28,630 nucleotides of DNA. Source: SG8-39 sp041558415 (GTDB lineage Bacteria > Pseudomonadota > Gammaproteobacteria > Burkholderiales > SG8-39). The notes under the pieces are model-generated. The model had not been told where the DNA came from and searched no databases. It saw only the letters and a list, made by a program, of their open reading frames with translations. Below, piece after piece: positions 7,451 to 14,846 of the stretch. The stretch is taken from positions 1-28,630 of the forward strand of contig JBFFEY010000039.1 in assembly GCA_041558415.1 (NCBI GenBank). The letters are read 5' to 3'. Numbering within the stretch: the stretch's first letter is position 1; the number at the start of each line of letters is the position of its first letter. The position numbers were made by a program, and so were the translations under genes.

Positions 7451-10170
7451 CGGGCCACCGTCCCGACCCGCATCCAGCGACGCGTAATCGCTTTCTCGGC
7501 CTCGATCACGAGGTACTTCACCACGCCAAAGGCGAACACCGCACTCCAGGCCAGTGCGTCCATCGCCTGCGTGTGAAACAGCGTTTGCATCGAACCGAGG
7601 TGGGTGAATGCGACCTGCGCCGCAAGCAGCAGCAGCGTCATGTGCAGGGCCACGCGGTTGCCGAACAGTCCCTCGGCGCTCATGGTGCTCTGCGAAAGAT
7701 GGCGGCAGTTGAACAGGTAGGTGATCTCCCCGATCACGAGGGTGTTGACCGCCACGGTGCGCGCCGTCTCGACCGAGCCGCTGCGGCCCAGTTCCCAGAG
7801 GTAGAGCAGCGTAATGCCGCCGAACAGCAGCAGCGAGACGAACGCGATGCGCCAGATCAGCAGGCGATCCAGCATCGGCGCAGCCGGATCGCGTGGCCGG
7901 CGGCGCATCACCCCGACCTCATTCGGCTCGAAGGCGAGCGCGAGCGACAGGGTCACCGCCGTGATCATGTTCACCCAAAGGATCTGCACCGGAGAGATCG
8001 GCAACGTGAAGCCAAACAGGATCGCGACCAGCAGCGTGGACGCTTCGCCGCCGTTGGTTGGCAGGATGAAGATCAGCGCCTTGCGCAGGTTGTCGTAGAT
8101 CGTGCGCCCCTCCTCGACCGCATGCTCGATCGAGGCGAAATTGTCGTCGGCGAGCACCATTTCGGCCGCCTCCTTCGCCGCCTCGGTGCCCTTCTGCCCC
8201 ATCGCCACGCCGACATCGGCACGTTTCAGCGCCGGCGCGTCGTTTACGCCGTCGCCGGTCATCGCCACGATCTCGCCGTTCGCCTGCAGCGCGCGCACCA
8301 GGCGCAGTTTGTGCTCGGGGCTGGCGCGCGCGAACACGTCGACGTGCGGTACCCGGCGCATCAGTTCGTCGTCCGACAACTGCTCGAGGTCGATGCCGGT
8401 GAGCACCCCGCGGCCCTCGCCGATGCCGAGGCGCTCGCCCACGGCCCGCGCGGTGGCAGCGTGATCGCCGGTGATCATCTTTACGCGGATGCCCGCCTCG
8501 CGGCAGCTCTCCACCGCGGTGATCGCCTCCTCACGCGGCGGATCGATGATGCCGACCATGCCGAGCAGGCAGTAGCCGTCCTGCGCATGCGCGAAATCGA
8601 GCGTGCGCTGCCCCGGCTCGCCGTCCTTTGCCGCGAGCGCCAGCACGCGCAGCCCCTGGCCTGCAATGGCATCCATGCGCGCACGCCACAACGCCGCGTC
8701 GAGCACACGCTCGCCCTGCGCCGCGCGCTCGCGGCGGCACATCTCCAGAATGCGCTCCGGCGCGCCCTTGGCGTAGATGCGCGTCGCATCGCCGGCCTGG
8801 TGCAAGGTCGCCATGAAGCGGTACTGCGATTCGAAGGGAATCTCGTCGAGCCGCGGCCATGCAGCATGTTCGCTCTCGGGGTCGAGGCCGGCCTTGCGGG
8901 CGAAGCACGCCAGGGCGCCCTCGGTCGGGTCGCCCTCCAGCCGCCAGTCGCCGTCGAACTCGACCAGCACCGCGTCGTTGCACAGCAGCGCGGCGCGCGC
9001 GAGCTCGAGAAACGCGGCATCGGCGCGCGCGTCGACCTGCGCACCGTTCTCCAGCAGCGCACCGTGCGGCGCGTAACCGCTGCCCTCGACCTCGATCGAG
9101 TGTTCCGCACTGAGCGCGTGCACCACGGTCATCTCGTTGTGGGTCAGCGTGCCGGTCTTGTCCGAGCAGATCACGGTGACCGCGCCGAGCGTCTCGACCG
9201 CCGGCAGCCGCCGCACGATCGCATTGCGCCGTGCCATGCGCCGCACGCCGAGCGCCAGGGTGATGGTGAGGATCGGCGGCAGCCCCTCCGGGATGATCGC
9301 CACGGCGATGGCCACCGCCGCCATGAAGGTCTCGGCAGGACCGTAGCCGCGCCATAGCGTGCCGAGCGCAAAGGTGAGTGCCATCAGGCCGAGCGTGGCC
9401 AGCGTCAGCCAGCGTCCGAACTGCTCGAACTTGCGCAGCAACGGCGTGGTGATCTGCTCCACGCCCTCGAGCAGCGCACTGATGCGGCCGATCTCGGTCG
9501 CCGCACCGGTGCCGACCGCGACGCCGACGCCCTGCCCGTAGGTGACGAGGGTGCCCGAATAGGCCATCGAGCGGCGGTCGCCGATGACCGCCTCGGCCGC
9601 GACCGGTGCCACCGACTTGTCGACCGGCTCCGATTCGCCGGTGAGCGCCGCTTCCTCGACACGCAAGGTATGCACTTCGAGCAGGCGCAGATCGGCCGGC
9701 ACCTTGTCGCCCGCCGTCAGCATCACGACGTCGCCCGGCACGATGTCGGCGGCCGGCAGCGAGCGCTTGCGTCCGGCGCGCAGCACCATCGCGGTCGGCG
9801 ACAGCATGCTGCGGATCGCATCGAGCGCCTGCTCGGCGCGCCCTTCCTGAATGAAGCCGACGACGGCGTTGATGATCACCACGCCGAAGATCACGCCGCT
9901 GTCGACCCAGTGCTGCAGGGCGAGCGTGACCAGTCCGGCACCGATCAGAACGTAAAGCAGCGCGTTGTGGAACTGCAGCAGAAAGCGCGCCCAGGCGCTG
10001 CGCCTGACTGGCGGCGGCAGCGCGTTGGGTCCATGGCGCGCGCGGCGCAGCTCGACCTCGTCGGCGTCCAGCCCGCCGCGCGCGCTTTTCACCGCGCGCA
10101 GCGCATCCTCGGCCGGGATGACATGCCAGGCGGGCGTCTCGCCGACGACCGCATTGCGCGGCTCGCTCAC
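7447..10170 (-). CDS. P-type cation-transporting ATPase (P2-type, HAD-IC family)
   Basis: An integral membrane pump of 907 residues with all the standard parts: an N-terminal cation ATPase domain, the actuator motif TGES near 187, the phosphorylated aspartate in SDKTGTLT near 337, the hinge TGDGVNDAPALK, and about ten membrane spans. The ion-site motif IPEGLP in span 4 and N-G-G-E in span 5 match Ca2+/Na+ type P2 ATPases. Span 6 reads WVNMITAV where SERCA has WVNLVTDG, so the calcium-binding aspartate is an alanine and the transported ion is uncertain. I chose the GTG at 10168-10170 because GGATTGAG lies just upstream and the preceding gene ends at 10175. It sits between a 70-residue membrane protein and a secreted protein. 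Its pairing with 5-oxoprolinase genes is unexplained. Confidence 0.92.
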   Translation of the reverse strand: MSEPRNAVVGETPAWHVIPAEDALRAVKSARGGLDADEVELRRARHGPNALPPPVRRSAWARFLLQFHNALLYVLIGAGLVTLALQHWVDSGVIFGVVIINAVVGFIQEGRAEQALDAIRSMLSPTAMVLRAGRKRSLPAADIVPGDVVMLTAGDKVPADLRLLEVHTLRVEEAALTGESEPVDKSVAPVAAEAVIGDRRSMAYSGTLVTYGQGVGVAVGTGAATEIGRISALLEGVEQITTPLLRKFEQFGRWLTLATLGLMALTFALGTLWRGYGPAETFMAAVAIAVAIIPEGLPPILTITLALGVRRMARRNAIVRRLPAVETLGAVTVICSDKTGTLTHNEMTVVHALSAEHSIEVEGSGYAPHGALLENGAQVDARADAAFLELARAALLCNDAVLVEFDGDWRLEGDPTEGALACFARKAGLDPESEHAAWPRLDEIPFESQYRFMATLHQAGDATRIYAKGAPERILEMCRRERAAQGERVLDAALWRARMDAIAGQGLRVLALAAKDGEPGQRTLDFAHAQDGYCLLGMVGIIDPPREEAITAVESCREAGIRVKMITGDHAATARAVGERLGIGEGRGVLTGIDLEQLSDDELMRRVPHVDVFARASPEHKLRLVRALQANGEIVAMTGDGVNDAPALKRADVGVAMGQKGTEAAKEAAEMVLADDNFASIEHAVEEGRTIYDNLRKALIFILPTNGGEASTLLVAILFGFTLPISPVQILWVNMITAVTLSLALAFEPNEVGVMRRRPRDPAAPMLDRLLIWRIAFVSLLLFGGITLLYLWELGRSGSVETARTVAVNTLVIGEITYLFNCRHLSQSTMSAEGLFGNRVALHMTLLLLAAQVAFTHLGSMQTLFHTQAMDALAWSAVFAFGVVKYLVIEAEKAITRRWMRVGTVAR

Positions 10171-10174
10171 CGGC

Positions 10175-10387
10175 TCAATCCTCGCGTGCCCCGCGGCGGC
10201 GCAGCCAGACGATGAACCCGGCAAGCCCGTAGACGATGGGCGGGACGACGACGGTGATCACGATCGGCGTCCAGGCCTTGCCGTGCTCGACCGGGTCGGC
10301 GACCGCGAGGATGGTCGCCACGTGCAGCGCACCGACGAACACCCAGATCACGGTGAACAGCAGCCAGAGCTTTTTCCACAGCGGCAT
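10175..10387 (-). CDS. small two-span membrane protein of unknown function
   Basis: A 70-residue protein with two hydrophobic spans, about residues 6-28 (LWLLFTVIWVFVGALHVATI) and 40-62 (WTPIVITVVVPPIVYGLAGF), and a basic tail ending RRRGARED. It has no motif I recognise. Its start is 12 bases after the pxpC stop and its own stop is 5 bases before the GTG of the P-type ATPase, so it belongs to the same operon. It could be an accessory subunit of the pump, but this is inferred only from position and size. Confidence 0.72.
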   Translation of the reverse strand: MPLWKKLWLLFTVIWVFVGALHVATILAVADPVEHGKAWTPIVITVVVPPIVYGLAGFIVWLRRRGARED

Positions 10388-10399
10388 GACGGTGCAGTC

Positions 10400-11383
10400 T
10401 CAGCTGAGGATGCCGGCAGGGCGCAGCGCACGGCGCAGCAGGTCGATGCGTTCGGCGTGCTCGCGCGCGGCCGCCTCGGCCTCGTCGATCGCGACCCGCG
10501 CAAAACGCAACCCGTCGCCGGGGCGCAGCTGTCCGAGGCGCGGCAGGTCGGCCGAGATCACGGTGGCGATCTTCGGGTAGCCGCCGGTGGATTGACGGTC
10601 GGCGAGCATGACGATCGGCTGGCCGTCGCCCGGAACCTGGATCGCCCCGTGCGGCACGCCATCGGAGACGATGTTGTAGTCGCCCTTGTGCGGCACGCGC
10701 GGTCCCTCGAGGCGCATGCCCATGCGGTCGGACTGCGGGCTCATGCGCCAGCGCTCGCCGAGAAACACATCCCAGCCGGCACCGTCGAAATAATCGTCCT
10801 GCGGGCCGGGCAGCACGCGGATCGGTCCCGGATCGTGGCGTGCGAGACGCGGATCGAGCGCGAGCGGCGGACCACCGACCGCGTGCGACTCGCGCAACGG
10901 CAGGCGCGTGTCCTTGCGCAGCGCGGCACCCTCCACGCCACCGATGCCCGAGCGCACGTGAGTCGAACGGCTGCCGAGCACCGGCGCAACCTCGAATCCG
11001 CCGGCCACCGCGAGATAACCGCGCGCGCTGCCGTGACTCATCGTCCCGGCACCGATGCGCAGCAGGTCGCCGGCACGCAGGTCGAAGGCACGATAGGACG
11101 GAATCGCGGCACCGTTCAGCGTCACCGCAAAGGCGCCTGCCACGGCCGCGCGGCACCGCCCCGACTCGAGCACGTAGCTGCCGCCCATCAGCGTGAATTC
11201 GATCGCCGCCTCCTCCGGCGCGTTACCGACCAGCATGCAGGCGATCGTGAAAGTCAGCATATCCATGGCCCCGGACTGCGGTACGCCGTATCGCTGGTAA
11301 CCGGTACGCCCCCGATCCTGCAGCGTGGCGAGCGCGCCCGGGTTGATCACGCGCAACACCGCGCCCTGTGCCGATCGACTCAT
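10400..11383 (-). CDS. pxpC: 5-oxoprolinase subunit C, biotin-dependent carboxyltransferase family
   Basis: A 327-residue protein of the KipA/PxpC family. With PxpA and PxpB it forms the ATP-dependent bacterial 5-oxoprolinase that opens 5-oxoproline to glutamate. Family signatures are PGALATLQDRGR near the N-terminus, YGVPQSGAMD, IRVLPGPQDD in the middle, and MLADRQSTGGYPKIA near the C-terminus. The ATG at 11383 overlaps the pxpB stop (ATGA). The frame is open far upstream, but that sequence lies inside pxpB. The family also includes urea amidolyase-type domains, but the pxpA and pxpB neighbours settle the assignment. Confidence 0.93.
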   Translation of the reverse strand: MSRSAQGAVLRVINPGALATLQDRGRTGYQRYGVPQSGAMDMLTFTIACMLVGNAPEEAAIEFTLMGGSYVLESGRCRAAVAGAFAVTLNGAAIPSYRAFDLRAGDLLRIGAGTMSHGSARGYLAVAGGFEVAPVLGSRSTHVRSGIGGVEGAALRKDTRLPLRESHAVGGPPLALDPRLARHDPGPIRVLPGPQDDYFDGAGWDVFLGERWRMSPQSDRMGMRLEGPRVPHKGDYNIVSDGVPHGAIQVPGDGQPIVMLADRQSTGGYPKIATVISADLPRLGQLRPGDGLRFARVAIDEAEAAAREHAERIDLLRRALRPAGILS

Positions 11384-12132
11384 ACAGCCGCCTCGCAGGC
11401 GGCGACGATCTCGCCGCGCGCGGCGCGCGCGGCGAGCCGCTCGTATTCCTCGGGCGAAATCGGGCGGAAACGCACCCGATCGCCCGCGCCGAGCAAAAAG
11501 GGCTGCGCCCGCGCGAGGTTGAACAGGCGCTCGGGCGTGCGCCCGAGCAGATGCCAGCCGCTCGGAATCTCGACCGAGAACACCGCGGCCTGCACGCCGC
11601 CGATCGACACGCTGCTCGCCGGCACGCGCAGCCGCGGCGTGGTACGTCGCGGCGTGTGCAAGGGCTCGGGCAGCCCGCCGAGATAGGCCAGCCCGGGCGA
11701 GAAACCGATCATGTAGACGCGATATTCGGCGCCGCTGTGCAGCGCGATGACCTCGTCGGGCGTCAGCCCGTGCAACTTGGCGACCTCCTCCAGGTCGAGG
11801 CCGTGCGCGCCGCCATAGGCTACCGGGATGGTCCAGCGCCGCGTCGGCGCCTCTGCGTCCGCCGACTTCGGTACCAGCTTCTCGACGCGCTTGCGCAATG
11901 CCGACGCGCCGATGCGCAGCGGATCGTAGACGATCATCAGCGAGCGGTAGGTCGGCACGCACTCGATCACGCCCTCGATCGCCGCGTCCGCGACGCGCCG
12001 ATCGAGCGCCTGCACGAGCCGGTTGAGGCCCGCGTCGATCACGTCGCCGAATTCCACCACCAGCGCCTGATCGCCCGCGTGCAGGATGCGGTGTGCGGCC
12101 GCTGCAGCTGCGGCGCGTTTGCGCGCGTTCAT
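11380..12132 (-). CDS. pxpB: 5-oxoprolinase subunit B
   Basis: A protein of the KipI/PxpB family, 250 residues from the ATG at 12132, that pairs with PxpC in 5-oxoprolinase. It shows GDQALVVEFGD near the N-terminus, VPTYRSLMIVYDP, the strongly conserved IGFSPGLAYLGGLPE, and SVSIGGVQAAVF with IPSGWHLLGRTP toward the end. The frame is open 26 residues further, but that part has no family match and runs into the shared promoter region with pxpA. The ribosome site before this ATG is weak, so the exact start is uncertain. It heads a minus-strand run of five genes. Confidence 0.92.
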   Translation of the reverse strand: MNARKRAAAAAAAHRILHAGDQALVVEFGDVIDAGLNRLVQALDRRVADAAIEGVIECVPTYRSLMIVYDPLRIGASALRKRVEKLVPKSADAEAPTRRWTIPVAYGGAHGLDLEEVAKLHGLTPDEVIALHSGAEYRVYMIGFSPGLAYLGGLPEPLHTPRRTTPRLRVPASSVSIGGVQAAVFSVEIPSGWHLLGRTPERLFNLARAQPFLLGAGDRVRFRPISPEEYERLAARAARGEIVAACEAAV

Positions 12133-12263
12133 CGATATGCGGCTGCGTTCGCGTCCAACGCAGCCGTTACAATGTTCGTGGTCAAGGTCCGCATGGGCCG
12201 AGTATGCCACCCGAGCGCGCCGCCCGACCGGCGGCGGCGTGCGTCGACAGCGGAGGAAGTGCC
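12133..12263. promoter_or_regulatory. pxpB/pxpA divergent regulatory region with perfect inverted repeat
   Basis: This 131-base gap between two divergent parts of one enzyme holds a perfect 9-bp inverted repeat: GGCTGCGTT at 12141-12149 and AACGCAGCC at 12157-12165, with a 7-base spacer. Just after it on the plus strand is a -10-like TACAAT (12168-12173). A repressor or activator dimer bound at the repeat could therefore control pxpA, and perhaps pxpBC as well. The strong ribosome site GGAGGAAGT for pxpA is at 12252-12260. The repeat is seen; its role as an operator is inference. Confidence 0.5.
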
Positions 12264-13034
12264 ATGGCGAACATCGATCTGAATTCCGACATGGGCGAAA
12301 GCTTCGGCGCCTGGAAGATGGGCGACGACGAATCGATGCTCGGCATCGTCACCTCGGCGAACGTCGCCTGCGGCTTTCATGCCGGAGACCCGCTGGTGAT
12401 GCACAAGACCGTATCGCTGGCGAAGCAGAACGGCGTCGACGTCGGTGCCCACCCCGGCTTTCTCGACATCTGGGGCTTTGGCCGGCGCCCGATCCAGGGC
12501 GAGCGACCGGAGGACCTGGAAAAGATGGTCGTCTACCAGATCGGCGCGATCCAGGCGATCGCGCGTGCCGCCGGTCACAAGGTGACGCACGTCAAGGCGC
12601 ACGGCTCGCTCGGCAATCTTGCCGCGGTCGATTTTGACACCGCGTTGGCGGTGGCACGTGGCGCCAAGGCCGCGGATCCCGAGCTGATCGTGGTCGCCAT
12701 GCCGAACACCGAGGCGGAAAGGGCGGCCGAGAAGGCCGGTCTGCGCATCGCCCGCGAAGTCTTCGCCGACCGTCAGTACGACGACAGCTGCAACCTGGTC
12801 TCGCGCAAGCAGCCGGGCGCGGTGATCCACGATGCCGCGCTCGCCACCGAGCGCGTGCTGCGCATGCTCGAGGACGGTGCGGTGACCAGCGTCAGCGGCA
12901 AGAAGATGCCGGTGAAGATCGACACCATCTGCGTGCACGGCGACAACCCGGCGGCGGTGGCGATGGCGGGTCAGCTGCGCGCGGCGCTGATGAAGGCCGG
13001 CGTCACGTTGAAGCCGATGTCGCAGCTCGTCTAG
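12264..13034 (+). CDS. pxpA: 5-oxoprolinase subunit A, LamB/YcsF family
   Basis: The 256-residue catalytic-type subunit of 5-oxoprolinase, which works with PxpB and PxpC to hydrolyse 5-oxoproline to glutamate using ATP. It opens with the family signature IDLNSDMGESFGAW and continues with SANVACGFHAGDP, the HPGFLD motif, VKAHGSLGN and, near the end, ICVHGDNPAAVAMA. The ATG at 12264 has an ideal GGAGGAAGT ahead of it. It is divergent from pxpBC across 131 bases, whereas in many genomes the three lie in one operon. It ends seven bases from a convergent small gene. Confidence 0.95.
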   Translation: MANIDLNSDMGESFGAWKMGDDESMLGIVTSANVACGFHAGDPLVMHKTVSLAKQNGVDVGAHPGFLDIWGFGRRPIQGERPEDLEKMVVYQIGAIQAIARAAGHKVTHVKAHGSLGNLAAVDFDTALAVARGAKAADPELIVVAMPNTEAERAAEKAGLRIAREVFADRQYDDSCNLVSRKQPGAVIHDAALATERVLRMLEDGAVTSVSGKKMPVKIDTICVHGDNPAAVAMAGQLRAALMKAGVTLKPMSQLV

Positions 13035-13040
13035 CGCCGT

Positions 13041-13259
13041 TCAATCGCAGCCCGGCTCGCGCTCCCAGCAGCCGCAGGCGTAGACCGGCACGATCCGCGC
13101 GCGCTGGCAGTAGACGTGCACGCTGTCCCAGCCGATGGCATGGCGGCAGCTGGCGCAGCGGCGTTCCGACGCGGCATCGCCGAAGGGACGGAAAAAGCGC
13201 GGCTGCGCGTTCGCCGTCTCGAGTTCCGCGGTCATTCCAATCTCGGGGGCGTCGTGCAT
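13041..13259 (-). CDS. small cysteine-rich protein, possible zinc binder
   Basis: A 72-residue protein from ATG 13259; a GTG at 13265 would add two residues. The C-terminal half holds CASCRHAIGW, VYCQ, ACGCWE and a terminal PGCD, a spacing that could hold one or two zinc ions. I see no named family, and there is no good ribosome site. It is convergent with pxpA. The clustered cysteines argue for a real gene rather than a chance frame, but the opposite strand is also open here, so I hold this at modest confidence. Confidence 0.45.
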   Translation of the reverse strand: MHDAPEIGMTAELETANAQPRFFRPFGDAASERRCASCRHAIGWDSVHVYCQRARIVPVYACGCWEREPGCD

Positions 13260-13523
13260 GCGCACGATGATGCAGACGGTAGAGGCTCACTGCGTGAGCA
13301 TGGGCAACCCAGGGCGAGCCCACGGGCGACCGTGGTCCGCGAAACGCCTCAGCTAGAGAGCGCGTAACGCTGCGACACGACCCGACGAGCCGCCTTCGCG
13401 CGGACAGGGTTACGCTGCAGGCGGCGCGGGCAAGGGGCCGGGCGGTGGCGCCGGCGCTGGCCGCGGACGGTAGGCCAGGGAGGCGCGAAGGCCGGCCGGC
13501 TCTCGCGCCCTGTTCAGTCCAGT

Positions 13524-13868
13524 TTAGTCGTTGATCCTGCCGCGCAGGGCGTCAGGGATGGCGTCGTTCGGCAGGTCGTCGCGCGCCGCGGGGTTCGCCC
13601 CGAGATCGCCGCCCGCGCTGGGACTGGCGGTGCCCTTCTTCGGCCGCCCCGGGCGGTAATAGACGAAGGGCTTGAGGGGGGGCACCGGCGGCGGCGACTC
13701 CATGAACTTGCAGTCGGACTCGGTCGGCATGCTGGCCAGCGCGCCTAGCCGCTTGCCGTGCAGGCGCACGGTGTAGCGCAGCATGTGCGCCGAGCCATTC
13801 ATGGGCTGTGCGATCACGTCGTACTTTCCGACTTTGAACTGCCGGCGCTCGGCCTTGGGAATGCTCAC
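13524..13868 (-). CDS. hypothetical protein
   Basis: A 114-residue protein starting at a GTG (13866-13868) with a weak AGCGAG upstream. The first 70 residues look like a folded domain (KVGKYDVIAQPMNGSAHMLR, YTVRLHGKRLGALASMP). The rest is a proline-rich and then charged tail (PPPVPPLKPFVYYRPGRPKKG) that is probably disordered. It has no signal peptide, membrane span or recognised motif. The even amino-acid mix of the first half supports true coding. Function unknown. Confidence 0.6.
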   Translation of the reverse strand: MSIPKAERRQFKVGKYDVIAQPMNGSAHMLRYTVRLHGKRLGALASMPTESDCKFMESPPPVPPLKPFVYYRPGRPKKGTASPSAGGDLGANPAARDDLPNDAIPDALRGRIND

Positions 13869-14143
13869 GGGTTTCTCGCTTTCTGTCGTCGAAGTTTCCG
13901 AGGGTCACAGAATGCGCCGCCGGCCGGGCTGCTGTCGCTCTCCCGGGTCCCGAAAACAGCGCGTCTGGGGGGCCGACTCGGCATGCCGTCGACCGCCCGG
14001 AAGTCCTGCGTCCAGATTCGCCGCTATACGGGAGCAGAGACCCGCGACGGCGAATCGAGATTCTAGCGCGAATCGGCCCCGATGACTAGAGAAATCAGCG
14101 CCTTAAGACGCCAGCGGCTGCGAGCCTGGCCGGGGTCCCCGCC

Positions 14144-14410
14144 TCAGCGGCGCCGGTACTGGGGACGCGCCCTCGGGGGCGGCGCGTTTTCGTCCTTGTG
14201 ACGGAAACTGATGCGCGCCTTGGTGAGATCGTAAGGTGATATCTGCAGACTGACCTTGTCGCCGGCAAGGATGCGGATGCGGTGCTTGCGCACCTTGCCC
14301 GAGGCGTAGGCCAGCACCTCGACGCCGTTGTCGAGCGTCACGCGGAACTGGGTATTCGGCAGCACCTCGGTCACCACACCCTCCATCTCGATCAGCTCTT
14401 CCTTCGCCAT
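14144..14410 (-). CDS. infA: translation initiation factor IF-1, C-terminally extended paralogue
   Basis: An S1-like OB-fold protein that binds the ribosomal A site during initiation. The start MAKEELIEMEG, then LPNTQFRV, SGKVRKHRIRILAGDKV and SPYDLTKARISFRHK, is clear IF-1. At 88 residues it is about 16 longer than the usual 72; the extra tail is proline/arginine-rich (ENAPPPRARPQYRRR). The ATG shares one base with the TGA of the upstream cold-shock gene (TGATG), so translation is coupled. This location, outside a ribosomal-protein operon, suggests it is a second infA copy expressed with the cold-shock gene; that second copies exist in related genomes is from memory. Confidence 0.93.
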   Translation of the reverse strand: MAKEELIEMEGVVTEVLPNTQFRVTLDNGVEVLAYASGKVRKHRIRILAGDKVSLQISPYDLTKARISFRHKDENAPPPRARPQYRRR

Positions 14411-14616
14411 CAAAGCACTTTCAGATCGTCGGCGGAGGTCTTGCCGTCGCGGCCCTGCTTGAGCTCGTACTCGACCTTCTGATTCTCGTTCAGCCCGGCC
14501 AGACCGGCGCGCTGCACGGCTGTGATGTGGACGAACACGTCCTTGCCGCCGGCGTCCGGCTGGATGAAGCCGTAGCCCTTGGATTGGTTGAAGAACTTCA
14601 CGGTGCCAGTAGGCAT
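14410..14616 (-). CDS. cold-shock protein, CspA family
   Basis: A 68-residue single cold-shock domain that binds single-stranded RNA and DNA and acts as an RNA chaperone. RNP1 (KGYGFIQ) is at about 13-19 and RNP2 (DVFVHI) at about 26-31. The first residues MPTGTVKFFN are typical. A good ribosome site (CGGAGTGA) precedes the ATG. It is the first gene of a two-gene unit with infA. A promoter about 120 bases upstream would leave a long 5' leader, a usual feature of csp genes and their cold control. Confidence 0.95.
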   Translation of the reverse strand: MPTGTVKFFNQSKGYGFIQPDAGGKDVFVHITAVQRAGLAGLNENQKVEYELKQGRDGKTSADDLKVL

Positions 14617-14738
14617 GCAGTCACTCCGAGTCTACCGTCGCCCCGGCCACCGCGGCACGGGGCATCAAATCGTCGATTCGAGAAGGCCGGGAACCCGCAC
14701 GGGGAACGTCGGACAACTCAACAACGCCAAATTCGACA

Positions 14739-14772
14739 GGCGTAGTATGAGGGCTACGCCGCGGATTTTAAA
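14739..14772 (-). promoter_or_regulatory. predicted csp-infA promoter with overlapping inverted repeat
   Basis: On the minus strand, TTTAAA (14772-14767) and CATACT (14749-14744) are separated by 17 bases, each matching 4 of 6 sigma70 consensus bases. A perfect 7-bp inverted repeat, GGCGTAG at 14739-14745 and CTACGCC at 14754-14760, covers the -10 element. Transcription would begin near 14737 and give a leader of about 120 bases. The repeat could be an operator. The match is by eye and unproved. Confidence 0.42.
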
Positions 14773-14846
14773 GGGCCAACCGCGCGGCGGCGCGTTTGCG
14801 CCGCGCCACGGCAAGAGGGGCGGTTTTTCCGGAACGCAGCACGAAA

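Noticed and set aside
13362..13415. GCGTAAC / GTTACGC inverted repeat in the gap before the 114-residue protein gene
   Set aside because: Seven-base arms separated by about 40 bases are weak in G+C-rich sequence and no gene start is close.
14120..14143. Possible terminator after infA (GGGG-AC-CCCC palindrome)
   Set aside because: The loop would be too tight and no T tract follows, so I do not call a rho-independent terminator.
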